DNA from: Larkinella insperata
GTDB taxonomy: Bacteria > Bacteroidota > Bacteroidia > Cytophagales > Spirosomataceae
Direction: 5' to 3'
Assembly (NCBI RefSeq): GCF_026248825.1
Contig: NZ_CP110973.1
Location: forward strand, 2,871,001 to 2,935,000
Length of the DNA stretch: 64,000 bases
Shown here: positions 44,429 to 52,887 of the stretch, piece after piece
How the letters are laid out: every line of letters starts with the position of its first letter
Position numbering within the stretch: the first letter of the stretch is position 1
Position numbers and translations under genes: made by a program
The notes under the pieces: generated by a model
What the model was told of the DNA's origin: nothing
The model's input: the letters and a program-made list of their open reading frames with translations, nothing else
The model's database searches: none

Positions 44429-46096
44429 ATGAGTGATTCAGTATTCCGGAAGAAATCAGTTGGTAAAGCCGTCGCCGATATCGACGAAGGGGATTCGTCC
44501 CACCTGAACAAAGTCCTGGGTGTTCGCGATTTGACTTCCTTCGGGATTGCCGCCATCATCGGAGCCGGAATATTCAGTACCATCGGGCGGGCCAGCGTCA
44601 ACGGCGGTCCGGCGGTTTCCCTGCTGTTTGTATTTACGGCCATTGCCTGCGTTTTTACGGCGCTTAGCTACGCGCAGTTTGCCTCGACGGTGCCCGTTAG
44701 CGGAAGCGCTTACACGTACGCATACGTGTCATTCGGGGAGATTTTTGCCTGGATCATCGGATGGGCGCTTATCCTGGAGTACGCCGTCAGCAACATGGTG
44801 GTGGCTATTTCGTGGTCTGAATATTTTACGTCGATGCTCGGCGGGTTTAACATTCATTTTCCGGGATACTGGTCCTCCGACTACGGATCGGCCGCCCGGG
44901 CTTACGCGGAAGTGCAGGCCAGCGCGTCGCCCGGTAGCCTGCCCGCCAACACGCGGGAACTGGCCCAGGCTTTCCAGGACGCTCCGACCATCGGCGGTTT
45001 GAAACTCATTGCCGACTTGCCCGCCGGGGTGATTACCATTCTGATTACGGCCCTGGTGTACATCGGTATCAAAGAATCCCGAACCGCCAGCAACATTCTG
45101 GTGGTGCTGAAACTGGCCGTTATCGGCCTGGTAATTGCCGCCGGGGCTTTTTACGTCAAACCCGAAAACTGGTCGCCGTTCGCACCCAATGGCGTTAGCG
45201 GGGTTTTGAGCGGGGTTGCTTCGGTGTTTTTTGCGTTCATCGGTTTTGATTCCATCTCGACGACCGCCGAAGAATGCCGTAATCCGCAGCGCGACCTGCC
45301 CCGGGCCATGATTTACTGTCTGATCATCTGCACGGTTTTGTACGTCCTGATCACCCTGGTGCTGACCGGTATGGTCAACTACAAGGAACTGGGCGTGGAT
45401 GATCCGCTGGCGTATGTGTTCCAGAAAGTGGATCTGAACTTTGTGGCCGGTATCATTTCGGTCAGCGCCGTTGTGGCCATCACGAGCGCCTTGCTGGTGT
45501 ACCAGCTGGGCCAGCCGCGCATCTGGATGACCATGAGCCGCGATGGGTTGCTGTGGCCGCGTTTCTCGCAAATCCACCCGCGTTACCGGACTCCTTCCTT
45601 CGCAACCATCGTAACGGGTTTTCTGGTGGCGGTCCCCTCGCTTTTCCTGGACATGCAGTTCTTTATCGACTTGACGAGCGTGGGTACGTTCTTCGCTTTT
45701 ATTCTGGTATGCGGGGGGATTCTGTACCTGGATGCAAAGGGGCTTTCCCGTCATTCGAAGTTTAAAGTTCCCTACGTCAACGGCAAGTACATCATCGGGA
45801 TCGCCTTGCTGATTACCATGACGCTGGTGGTCCGGGCGGGCGGGCTTGTGAGCGGAATCGAAGAAAAACCGCTGCTGGCTTTTTTCTGGCTTACCTGGGC
45901 GGTTCTGGCCGTTCTGGCGTTCCGTCAAAACTTCTCGCTGTTGCCGGTGCTGGGTATCCTGACCAACCTGTATCTGATGACCGAACTGGGGGTTAGCAAC
46001 TGGCTTATTTTTGTCATCTGGCTTATTATCGGCCTCGTTATCTACTTCCTGTACGGCTACCGGAAAAGCAAGCTGGCGATGGAAAACAATCAGTAA
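44429..46096 (+). CDS. APC-family amino acid permease
   Basis: A 555-residue inner-membrane transporter with at least twelve hydrophobic segments. The N-terminal VRDLTSFGIAAIIGAGIFSTIG is the APC-family substrate-binding helix with its unwound G-A-G motif, and the E/R-containing stretch FDSISTTAEECRNPQRDLP is typical of the YfnA/CAT-like subgroup for neutral or cationic amino acids. A 35-residue polar loop sits around 150-185. Proton coupling is usual in the family. Exact substrate not determinable. Confidence 0.9.
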   Translation: MSDSVFRKKSVGKAVADIDEGDSSHLNKVLGVRDLTSFGIAAIIGAGIFSTIGRASVNGGPAVSLLFVFTAIACVFTALSYAQFASTVPVSGSAYTYAYVSFGEIFAWIIGWALILEYAVSNMVVAISWSEYFTSMLGGFNIHFPGYWSSDYGSAARAYAEVQASASPGSLPANTRELAQAFQDAPTIGGLKLIADLPAGVITILITALVYIGIKESRTASNILVVLKLAVIGLVIAAGAFYVKPENWSPFAPNGVSGVLSGVASVFFAFIGFDSISTTAEECRNPQRDLPRAMIYCLIICTVLYVLITLVLTGMVNYKELGVDDPLAYVFQKVDLNFVAGIISVSAVVAITSALLVYQLGQPRIWMTMSRDGLLWPRFSQIHPRYRTPSFATIVTGFLVAVPSLFLDMQFFIDLTSVGTFFAFILVCGGILYLDAKGLSRHSKFKVPYVNGKYIIGIALLITMTLVVRAGGLVSGIEEKPLLAFFWLTWAVLAVLAFRQNFSLLPVLGILTNLYLMTELGVSNWLIFVIWLIIGLVIYFLYGYRKSKLAMENNQ

Positions 46097-46151
46097 AACA
46101 GCCGTTTCATGGCTTAGCTACATCAGTTAATACAGTTTACCATAAGCTATA

Positions 46152-46182
46152 TTTGTATGTACAATTTAGGTGTATATATTTG
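46152..46182 (+). promoter_or_regulatory. Consensus promoter with no gene behind it
   Basis: TTTG (46152-46155), exactly 19 nt, TATATTTG (46175-46182): a perfect TTTG-N19-TAnnTTTG. It lies in an A/T-rich gap. The only downstream transcribed unit before a terminator is the candidate RNA at 46189-46286. Confidence 0.7.
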
Positions 46183-46188
46183 CTAACG

Positions 46189-46286
46189 ATCTTTGATAGC
46201 AAGGCTGACTTCAACGCAACAAGTAAGGTCAATTTACATCTCGCAATAAGGTAGAAAGCCTATGGGGCATCCCTCTAGGCTTTTTT
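46189..46286 (+). ncRNA. Candidate small RNA, about 98 nt
   Basis: Bounded by a consensus promoter about 7 nt upstream and by a strong terminator at its 3' end. It contains no start codon until the terminator hairpin itself, so it does not encode a protein. The body can form a weak stem around GACTT...AAGGTC (46206-46230). It does not match SRP RNA, 6S RNA, tmRNA or RNase P by their signature motifs. Both boundaries are predictions; the identity is unknown. Confidence 0.55.
46255..46286 (+). terminator. Terminator of the candidate small RNA
   Basis: An 8-bp stem AAAGCCTA/TAGGCTTT (46255-46262 / 46276-46283) extended by an inner GGG/CCC stem with loop CAT, then TTTTTT (46281-46286). Confidence 0.85.
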
Positions 46287-46310
46287 GTCGATTTATCTAT
46301 CGTACCATAA

Positions 46311-46341
46311 AAATGCCCCAGCACATGCTGGGGCATTTTTT
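46311..46341. terminator. Bidirectional terminator
   Basis: A 12-bp perfect stem AAATGCCCCAGC/GCTGGGGCATTT (46311-46322 / 46327-46338) with a 4-nt loop, T run on the plus strand and an A run upstream. It ends the metallopeptidase gene on the minus strand and backs up the terminator at 46255. Confidence 0.88.
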
Positions 46342-46363
46342 ATAATAAACGGTCTATCAAGAA

Positions 46364-47050
46364 TTAGTCGCTTCGGCGGCCACCCATAAGCAGGCTGGCG
46401 TAGTAGAGCAGTGTTGCCAGCGAACCAAGTGCGGCAACAACGTAGGTCATGGCTGCCCACCAGAGGGCATCTTTGGCATAACCATACTCCCGTTGGTTGA
46501 CAATGTTGCGGTTTTGCACCCAAGCCAGCGCCCGACGGCTGGCGTCGAACTCAACGGGCAGGGTCACGAAACTAAACAGCGTCGTTACGGCAAATAGGGC
46601 CACCCCAATCGCCAGCGGAATAATGGTTGTGTTAATCAGCAAAATACCGATCAGAATAATCCATTGCAGGTAGCTGGACGAAATCGTCAGGAACGGTACC
46701 ATCGCTGAACGAAACTTGAGCGGGCCGTACGCCGTTGCGTGTTGCACGGCATGGCCGCATTCGTGGGCCGCCACAGCCGCAGCCGCAACGCTTCGCCCGT
46801 AATAAACGTCGGCACTCAGGTTGACGGTTTTGTCCTGCGGGTTATAGTGGTCCGTCAGCATCCCCTCAACCGACAGGACGCGAACGTCGTAAATGTTGTT
46901 TTCGTGGAGCATCCGTTCGGCAATCTCCTTACCGCTCAGACCGTTACTCAGTCCGATTTGGGAGTACTCATTGAACTTGCTTCTCAACCGCCAGCTAACA
47001 CCAGCACTGAGCAAAGCGAAAATGATGAAAATAATCCAGATTCCAGGCAT
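46364..47050 (-). CDS. Membrane zinc metallopeptidase (YugP-like)
   Basis: A 228-residue membrane protein with the zinc motif HECGH at residues 96-100 (AAHECGHAVQHA), preceded by the family block DHYNPQDKTVNLSADVYYG. Hydrophobic segments lie at about 3-20, 118-165 and 203-222. This is the neutral zinc metallopeptidase/YugP family (DUF2268-unrelated, PF04298 type), an integral-membrane gluzincin-like group of unknown physiological role. The gene stands alone between the terminator at 46311 and the heptose enzyme gene. Confidence 0.87.
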   Translation of the reverse strand: MPGIWIIFIIFALLSAGVSWRLRSKFNEYSQIGLSNGLSGKEIAERMLHENNIYDVRVLSVEGMLTDHYNPQDKTVNLSADVYYGRSVAAAAVAAHECGHAVQHATAYGPLKFRSAMVPFLTISSSYLQWIILIGILLINTTIIPLAIGVALFAVTTLFSFVTLPVEFDASRRALAWVQNRNIVNQREYGYAKDALWWAAMTYVVAALGSLATLLYYASLLMGGRRSD

Positions 47051-47198
47051 AGTTGAATAGAGACCGGTTTACCGGTACAATTAGGGTTATGGTCAAACAA
47101 TTGGGTGGATGACTTTACTTACTTAACAAATATCACTAAAAAAACAGTTCACTGCTCATCCATGTCCAAAACCGCTGATCACGTTTTTGGTAGGCTTG

Positions 47199-47684
47199 TC
47201 ATTCGGCGTAAGCCTTGCGGATTTTTCCGATGATGGCCGTGGTAGAATAACCCGCCACGAGCGGAATGGTTTGCACCCGACCTCCATTTTGCTGCACGAA
47301 ATCGGCGCCCACAATATCGGCAACTGCGTAGTCGTCGCCTTTCACCAGCACATCCGGTTGAACCGCCTGAATGAGTTCAAGGGGCGTCGGCTCGTCGAAA
47401 AGAACAACGGCGTCGACGAAGGCCAGCGACGCCATCAGCCGGGCGCGGGCGTATTCGTTGACAACAGGCCGCAGCGGGCCTTTGATCCGGCTCACGGAAG
47501 CATCGGTATTTAATCCAAGAATCAGCTTGTCTCCGGCCTGCCGCGCTTTTTCCAAGTAATCGACATGCCCCAAATGCAGAATGTCGAAACAACCGTTGGT
47601 AAACACGATCTGTTTGCCTTCGGCGTGCCAGGTTTTAGCCTGTTCAACGGCTTGTTCGCGGGTCAGGATTTTGGATTCAGTCAT
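47199..47684 (-). CDS. rfaE2: D-glycero-beta-D-manno-heptose 1-phosphate adenylyltransferase
   Basis: A 161-residue nucleotidyltransferase with FTNGCFDILHLGHVDYL (HxGH-type motif LHLGH) and LNTDASVSRIKGPLRPV, corresponding to the C-terminal half of HldE. It adenylates heptose-1-phosphate to ADP-heptose for lipopolysaccharide core or S-layer glycans. The kinase half is absent and must be encoded elsewhere, which is common in Bacteroidota. It follows the flippase-like gene on the same strand by 76 nt. Confidence 0.92.
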   Translation of the reverse strand: MTESKILTREQAVEQAKTWHAEGKQIVFTNGCFDILHLGHVDYLEKARQAGDKLILGLNTDASVSRIKGPLRPVVNEYARARLMASLAFVDAVVLFDEPTPLELIQAVQPDVLVKGDDYAVADIVGADFVQQNGGRVQTIPLVAGYSTTAIIGKIRKAYAE

Positions 47685-47760
47685 GCTATTTTTTTAGGAC
47701 GAGTGGATTCAAACGGGTTGAAGGACTGGGCGGTTTTCCGTCATTCAGTCATCCGGCAGA

Positions 47761-48804
47761 CTAGGGTTTGGCGTTGACGACTTGCTGAGAAACCGGGCTG
47801 GTTTGCGACTGTGGGTTTTTCCCTTTGATCATCACGACCAGAAAGCTCAGTGCCCCCAGCACCACAATGTAGAACCACTGCGTAAACAGCATCAGCGTTG
47901 CCAGCGTAGCGCCATCCTGGTTGCTCAGGCCGTACAGCGCCAGGGCCGCCCCAACCAGAATGTTGAAAGCTCCGGCTCCGCCCTGAACGGGGGCCGCCAT
48001 CCCAATTGACCCCATGATCAGAATGGTCAGTCCGGCGCGCCAGTCCAGACCCGCAGTTTGGGGCATGGCAAAGATCAGGACAAACGACATGAAGTAGTAC
48101 ATGGTCCAGATCAGGGCCGTATGGAACACGAAAGCGCCGGGGTTCTTCAGTTTACGAACGCTCAGCAGACCGTCGAGCAAACCGGCCATAAATTTTTCAA
48201 TCTTCTGATAGAACGGCTTCTGACGGAGAATTTCTTTGTAGCGGCTGTAGAAAAACCAGACCATAACCGCAAATCCGAGCAGGCAGCCCCCCAGCAGAAC
48301 CAGCAGCCAGGAATTATCCCGCAAACCCGTTACATTAAGTTTGGTCGAGAAAAAGTCCATCAGAAACGTGCTCAACCGGCTGAATTCGATCAGGAAGGTA
48401 GCACCCAGCAGCAGCAAAAGAACCAGTACATCGACAATCCGCTCGGCAACGACTGTCCCGAAACTCACGTTGACGGGCACCCCTTCCAGGCGATTGAGCG
48501 TACCGCAGCGCGTTACTTCGCCCATGCGCGGCACCACCAGGTTAGCGAAATAGCCCGTCAGAACCGATACGGTGGTGTTGAACGGCGAAGGACGATGACC
48601 CACAACGGGTTCCATCAGCAACCCCCAACGGTAGGCCCGGCTCCAGTGGGCAACGACGGTGAGCAAACCGGATACGATAATCCAGCTGTAGTTGGCTTTG
48701 CTGAATGCCTCAAACATAGCCGCCCGGTCAATGTCCTTGAATACGTACCAGAGCAGCCCGGCCGCAATACTGAGCGAAATGCCGTACTTTAAAATGTTTT
48801 TCAA
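47761..48804 (-). CDS. LPG-synthase-TM/flippase-like membrane protein
   Basis: A 347-residue membrane protein of the UPF0104/lysylphosphatidylglycerol synthase transmembrane family, with eight or more hydrophobic segments and the conserved RAYRWGLLMEP...PFNTTVSVLTGYFANLVVPRMGEVTRC region. Related proteins flip lipids or carry the membrane half of MprF; there is no synthase domain here. The frame starts at a TTG (48802-48804); the next ATG would delete the first membrane segment, so TTG is preferred. It lies between panD and rfaE2 on the same strand. Confidence 0.83.
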   Translation of the reverse strand: MKNILKYGISLSIAAGLLWYVFKDIDRAAMFEAFSKANYSWIIVSGLLTVVAHWSRAYRWGLLMEPVVGHRPSPFNTTVSVLTGYFANLVVPRMGEVTRCGTLNRLEGVPVNVSFGTVVAERIVDVLVLLLLLGATFLIEFSRLSTFLMDFFSTKLNVTGLRDNSWLLVLLGGCLLGFAVMVWFFYSRYKEILRQKPFYQKIEKFMAGLLDGLLSVRKLKNPGAFVFHTALIWTMYYFMSFVLIFAMPQTAGLDWRAGLTILIMGSIGMAAPVQGGAGAFNILVGAALALYGLSNQDGATLATLMLFTQWFYIVVLGALSFLVVMIKGKNPQSQTSPVSQQVVNAKP

Positions 48805-48973
48805 AATTCAGGCTGGTTTAAAATGGTTATTGGTGATTATAAAAGTGGAATGGCCGCGTGGTTAGAACAGGCAAAGACGGTACCAATCCGACCGTCCTGT
48901 CCGTAGAAACCAAGTACTCATTTTGTAACCATTCGACTATCTTCATTCATTACCATAAAAATCATTCCAGAAT

Positions 48974-49321
48974 TTAGACGAGTCGGTTGTTGCCGTCCGG
49001 AAAGACCACTAGTGGCGTGTAGGCTCTGGCTTCTTCCGTAGTCATCATGCCGTAGGAGATGATGATAATGATGTCGCCAACCTGCGCGCGACGGGCAGCC
49101 GCCCCGTTCAGACAGATGATGCCCGAACCGCGCTCCCCCTTGATTACGTAGGTGATCAGGCGCTCGCCGTTGTTGTTGTTAACAATATGGACCTGCTCGT
49201 TTTCGATCAGACCAGCCGCATCCATCAGGTCCTCGTCGATGGTGATGCTGCCGACGTAATTCAGTTCGGCCTGCGTCACCCGGACCCGGTGGATCTTGGA
49301 TTTCATTACAGTAATAAACAT
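48974..49321 (-). CDS. panD: Aspartate 1-decarboxylase
   Basis: A 115-residue pyruvoyl enzyme producing beta-alanine for pantothenate. The self-cleavage site Gly24-Ser25 (NYVGSITID) falls at the same positions as in E. coli PanD when the start is ATG 49321, which is why I chose it over the longer frame starting at 49378. Other landmarks are KSKIHRVRVTQAEL, GAAARRAQVGDIIIIISY. It lies 114 nt downstream of panC, whose reaction uses its product. Confidence 0.95.
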   Translation of the reverse strand: MFITVMKSKIHRVRVTQAELNYVGSITIDEDLMDAAGLIENEQVHIVNNNNGERLITYVIKGERGSGIICLNGAAARRAQVGDIIIIISYGMMTTEEARAYTPLVVFPDGNNRLV

Positions 49322-49435
49322 AGTTGTCTTGACTGCCCGGTTCAAACGGGCCATCAAAAATAGTGAAAAACAGGCCACCCGTTGCAGTTACCGCAAAAAC
49401 AGACCACAAACCGACTTAGTTCAGCCAGACGCCTG

Positions 49436-50278
49436 TCAGAGAATGAGGTTATCGATCAGACGGGTTTTGCCCAGGTGCGCGGCAATGCACAGGGCCGTTG
49501 CGCCCGGGGCCTGAAGCTGGTCGACGGGTTGCAGGGTATCGGCATTGGCAATTTCAAAATATTCGACCCGGAAAGCGGGGTGGGCCTGAAAGTGCTCGTT
49601 TACGGCCGTTTTAGCGGCTTCGACGGAATTGCCGGTTTGCAAAATCTCCCGGGCCTTGCTCAGCGCCTGGTACAGTTCGAGCGCATCCCGGCGTTCGTCG
49701 GGCGTCAGATTACGGTTTCGCGACGACATCGCCAGGCCGTCTTCTTCCCGCACGATTGGCATCCGGATCAGTTCCAGGGGAAAGCTCAGGTCACGAACCA
49801 GCCGCTTTACCACCGCAACCTGCTGCAAATCCTTCTGTCCGAAATACGCCCGGTCGGGCTGGACGATGTGGAATAATTTGGCAACCACCAGACCGACGCC
49901 GTTGAAGTGGCCCGGCCGGAAAGCGCCTTCCATGACCGTCTCCAGTTCTCCGAAGTTCAATTTCAGCACGGGGCTGGTCGGATACATTTCTTCCACAGAG
50001 GGAGCAAAGACGAAGTCGCAGCCGGCAGCTTCCAGCAACGCACAGTCGGCTTCCAGCGTATGCGGGTAGCGGGCCAGATCGTCGGCGTTGTTGAATTGGG
50101 TCGGGTTGACGAAGATGCTGCAAACCGTCAGGTCATTCTGCGCTTTGGACGCATCGATCAGCGACAGGTGACCCGCGTGCAGAGCGCCCATTGTGGGTAC
50201 GAGGCCCACCGATAGGTTATTTTTGCGCTGATTATCAATCGCTTGCCGAAGGTCGGCAATGGTTTCGTAAAGGTACAT
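49436..50278 (-). CDS. panC: Pantothenate synthetase
   Basis: A 280-residue enzyme ligating pantoate and beta-alanine with ATP. Landmarks are LVPTMGALHAGHLSLI (HxGH motif), SIFVNPTQFNNADDLARYPH, AYFGQKDLQQVAVVKRLVRDL and AMSSRNRNL. Start at ATG 50278; the frame is open two codons further to a TTG. It is divergent from the starch-synthase-like gene, an arrangement that is widespread in Bacteroidota as far as I know. Confidence 0.96.
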   Translation of the reverse strand: MYLYETIADLRQAIDNQRKNNLSVGLVPTMGALHAGHLSLIDASKAQNDLTVCSIFVNPTQFNNADDLARYPHTLEADCALLEAAGCDFVFAPSVEEMYPTSPVLKLNFGELETVMEGAFRPGHFNGVGLVVAKLFHIVQPDRAYFGQKDLQQVAVVKRLVRDLSFPLELIRMPIVREEDGLAMSSRNRNLTPDERRDALELYQALSKAREILQTGNSVEAAKTAVNEHFQAHPAFRVEYFEIANADTLQPVDQLQAPGATALCIAAHLGKTRLIDNLIL

Positions 50279-50387
50279 GCTCAATAGGGAAGAATTTTGG
50301 TCAGTTGCCCGGGGACCTTATTTCCGGAGGAAGGTTGCCGTCGAGCGTTTCATTAGGACAAAACAGGAGTTTTTCTGGCGAAATTCT

Positions 50388-50419
50388 ATTGAAATACCAG
50401 AAAAAATTGTATAATTTTG
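50388..50419 (+). promoter_or_regulatory. Candidate promoter of the starch-synthase-like gene
   Basis: ATTG (50388-50391), 20 nt, TAATTTTG (50412-50419): perfect -7 and one mismatch in the -33. It lies in the 200-nt divergent gap with panC. Predicted transcription start near 50426, leader about 53 nt. Confidence 0.55.
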
Positions 50420-50478
50420 CAGATTTTTAATTCGTTCCGCTACGGCGGTGTATTTCACTAAAGCCCCCCAATCGTGTT

Positions 50479-51288
50479 ATGAGCAAACTTCGGATTCTCT
50501 ACGTTGCCAGTGAAATCAACCCTTTCCTCCAGACCTCTGCTGTTGCCGATTTTGTTCGGAAACTCCCGCAGGCGATGCAGGAGCGGGGCATGGAAATTCG
50601 CATTCTGGTGCCACGTTTCGGGCTGATCAATGAGCGCAAAAACCGGCTGCACGAAGTAGTTCGGTTATCGGGAATCAACATTACGGTGGGCGACGAAGAA
50701 AAACCACTGATTATCAAGGTGGCATCAATCCCCAACGCCAAGCTTCAAGTGTATTTTATTGACAACGAAGACTATTTTCAACGGAAACACGTTTTTCTTG
50801 ACAAGGACGACCGGTTCTACGAAGATAACGATGAGCGGGCGATTTTCTTCTGCAAAGGCGTACTGGAAACCGTAAAAAAACTGGGTTGGTCGCCCGATAT
50901 CGTCCATTGTAACGACTGGATGACGGCGCTGATTCCGCTGTACCTGAAAACGACCTACAAAAACGACCCGATGTTTAAGGACACCAAGTCGGTATTCTCG
51001 GTCTACAACAATTCCTTTTCGTACCGCTTCGACGCCGGTCTGGTCGAAAAAGCCAAAGCGTTGGACGTGGATGAAGATATGTTACAATATCTGAAATCGG
51101 CTGATTACGACGGTTTTATCCGGATGGGATGCACCTATGCGGATGTTGTAGTGAAAGCCAACGAAGATTATAGCGAGAGTTTAAATAGCATCCTGAATGA
51201 TTTGTCCGACAAGAAAGTTGACCTTACCGAAGAAGGCGAGGAAGTTGCTGACCAATATTACAACCTTTACACGGAACTGGCGGGCTAA
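50479..51288 (+). CDS. Starch-synthase-like single-domain protein
   Basis: A 269-residue protein resembling only the N-terminal Rossmann domain of GT5 glycogen/starch synthases: RILYVASEINPF at the start, a central IVHCNDWMTALIPLYL like the family's HxHDW motif, and ANEDYSESLNS late. The ADP-glucose-binding KTGGLADV motif reads QTSAVADF (residues 18-25), so the key Lys-Thr-Gly-Gly is lost, and the C-terminal nucleotide-sugar domain is absent. Glycogen-synthase activity is therefore unlikely. It lies divergent from panC and overlaps the DUF4270 gene, whose start is inside it. Confidence 0.8.
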   Translation: MSKLRILYVASEINPFLQTSAVADFVRKLPQAMQERGMEIRILVPRFGLINERKNRLHEVVRLSGINITVGDEEKPLIIKVASIPNAKLQVYFIDNEDYFQRKHVFLDKDDRFYEDNDERAIFFCKGVLETVKKLGWSPDIVHCNDWMTALIPLYLKTTYKNDPMFKDTKSVFSVYNNSFSYRFDAGLVEKAKALDVDEDMLQYLKSADYDGFIRMGCTYADVVVKANEDYSESLNSILNDLSDKKVDLTEEGEEVADQYYNLYTELAG

Positions 51289-52678
51289 TCAGAATCCGGT
51301 TCGGCTGAGCATCCTGGCGGGTTTGGTTTCGCTGGTGGTTGGTCTGGTCGCCTGTGAAGAGCCCAAAGACATCGGTTTGCCGCCGGTTACGGCCATCGGC
51401 GTTTTGTACACGGATACGCTGACGGTTCAGACATCCACGGTTCAACTCGATTCGGTGGTGACCAGCCGGAACGAACGGCAGTTAGTTGGGCAATACAACG
51501 ATCCGGTTTTTGGTAAAGTAACGGCTAAAACGTTCGGGCAATTACAGGTACAAGGCGGCACCTTCAAAACGGAGGGGGAAGTTATATATGACTCCCTGCG
51601 GGCAGGAGTTGGCTATGATCTTAGTTCGTACCTATACGGCGATACGACGAAAGTTCAGGAGCTGTTTTTCCACCGTCTGACGGAGGATATGGACTCAACC
51701 CGTCAGTACGTATCGTCAGAATCGATTGCGTATACGGCTCAGCCACTGGGCAAAATGGATGTTAAGCCAACAGCTGTCGGAACCGCCAGTGTCATTAAAA
51801 CCGCCCGTTTGTCGGATGCACTGGGTCGTGAATTGCTGGAAAAGTCGAAAGGGGCGGGTTTTACGCAGGCTGATTTTCAACAGTTCTTTAAAGGAATCGC
51901 CCTAGTTCCCGGTGCGAACAATACAACAGTTTTTGGGTTCAGCCCTCAATACGTCCAGCTTCAATTATTCTACCATAAATCGGGTGATACGGTATCCACG
52001 GGAAAAGTGTTCTACACCACTACGGCCCGGCAGTTGTTCAGCCAGATTAAGGTGGATCGTTCGGCAACCAAGCTGGCGGGCCTGAGCGTTACCAAGCCGC
52101 TGCCGAGTTCAGCAACAGACGGAGAGGTTTTCTTTCAGAGTGCAACGGGACTGACGACGAAGGTGCAGTTCCCGACCCTCGAAAATTTGAAGAAAGAAAC
52201 GGGCCGAGTAGCCATTAACCGGGCTGAGCTGCAATTCTTCGTGAAAGGCAGTAGCCCCGGCGGGCCGGTACCTTCGCTCCTGACGCTGGCGCAAACCGAT
52301 AACAATAACCGGATTTTGCGTACGAACGAAGCCAGTACTGGAAGTCAGTTGTTTCACCTGTTACAAGTACGGGAAAGGACTTTTCAAACGGTTGCTCGAT
52401 GGTACTATCCACAGGTTAAAGCTTACAACAGCCGCCTGAAGAACTATGCGTTCGATGTTACGACGCATTTGCAGGCTTCTCTGGTCGGTTTCCAGCCTAA
52501 CAACGCGCTGGTACTAATGCCGACCTCAGCGGGTGAAGGTCAATTGGTAGCTCAGTCTAATACAACAGGGGCGCTTGTTTATCAGGTTCAGCCTTTTATT
52601 TACAATCAGCTAAACGGCGCGATTCTGGGTGGGCCGCTTACGGCCAAGTTGGTCGTGTTCTACACGTATACACCGTGA
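51197..52678 (+). CDS. DUF4270 lipoprotein
   Basis: A 493-residue protein of the DUF4270 family: after a hydrophobic segment ending in VVGLVAC (Cys53 if the first ATG is used), it begins EEPKDIGLPPV and has the typical DTLTVQTSTVQLDSVVTS and RQLVGQYNDPVFG motifs, then beta-rich sequence to the end. The ATG at 51197 lies 92 nt inside the preceding gene; the coding frame is certain only from about 51290, where no ATG exists, so an overlapping ATG or TTG start (for example 51218) must be used. Probably a surface-exposed lipoprotein; function unknown. Confidence 0.82.
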   Translation: MICPTRKLTLPKKARKLLTNITTFTRNWRANQNPVRLSILAGLVSLVVGLVACEEPKDIGLPPVTAIGVLYTDTLTVQTSTVQLDSVVTSRNERQLVGQYNDPVFGKVTAKTFGQLQVQGGTFKTEGEVIYDSLRAGVGYDLSSYLYGDTTKVQELFFHRLTEDMDSTRQYVSSESIAYTAQPLGKMDVKPTAVGTASVIKTARLSDALGRELLEKSKGAGFTQADFQQFFKGIALVPGANNTTVFGFSPQYVQLQLFYHKSGDTVSTGKVFYTTTARQLFSQIKVDRSATKLAGLSVTKPLPSSATDGEVFFQSATGLTTKVQFPTLENLKKETGRVAINRAELQFFVKGSSPGGPVPSLLTLAQTDNNNRILRTNEASTGSQLFHLLQVRERTFQTVARWYYPQVKAYNSRLKNYAFDVTTHLQASLVGFQPNNALVLMPTSAGEGQLVAQSNTTGALVYQVQPFIYNQLNGAILGGPLTAKLVVFYTYTP

Positions 52679-52698
52679 CCGAAGCATAGCAAAATTTC

Positions 52699-52728
52699 AG
52701 GCCAGCCTCTTGCGGGGCTGGCCTTTTT
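52699..52728 (+). terminator. Rho-independent terminator after the DUF4270 gene
   Basis: A 9-bp perfect stem AGGCCAGCC/GGCTGGCCT (52699-52707 / 52716-52724) with an 8-nt loop and TTTTT. Confidence 0.9.
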
Positions 52729-52756
52729 GTTACTGTACGTTTTAATCAAAATTCCG

Positions 52757-52785
52757 ATTGTTTTATAAGGATTTTTGTATCTTTC
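52757..52785 (+). promoter_or_regulatory. Candidate glmS promoter
   Basis: ATTG (52757-52760), 17 nt, TATCTTTC (52778-52785): one mismatch in each box and a short spacer. The leader would be about 95 nt, A/T-rich; I see no glmS-ribozyme-like core in it. Confidence 0.35.
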
Positions 52786-52887
52786 CTAGAAAATAAGCCT
52801 GTTTTAGCGAGATTTTAGAATTGAATTGGGGTTTTCTTAAATAATTTAAAATAGACAGCTGCAACACCATTTTAACTGATAAATCCA

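Noticed and set aside
44729..45928. A 399-codon open frame antisense to the amino-acid permease
   Set aside because: Its translation is low-complexity (His, Gln, Arg rich) and lies wholly opposite a clear transporter gene.
46189..46286. SRP RNA or 6S RNA as identity of the candidate small RNA
   Set aside because: The SRP tetraloop and asymmetric-loop motifs are absent, and length is too short for 6S RNA.
52792..52887. A glmS ribozyme in the glmS leader
   Set aside because: The leader is short, A/T-rich and lacks the ribozyme's nested pseudoknot stems; glmS ribozymes are typical of Firmicutes.
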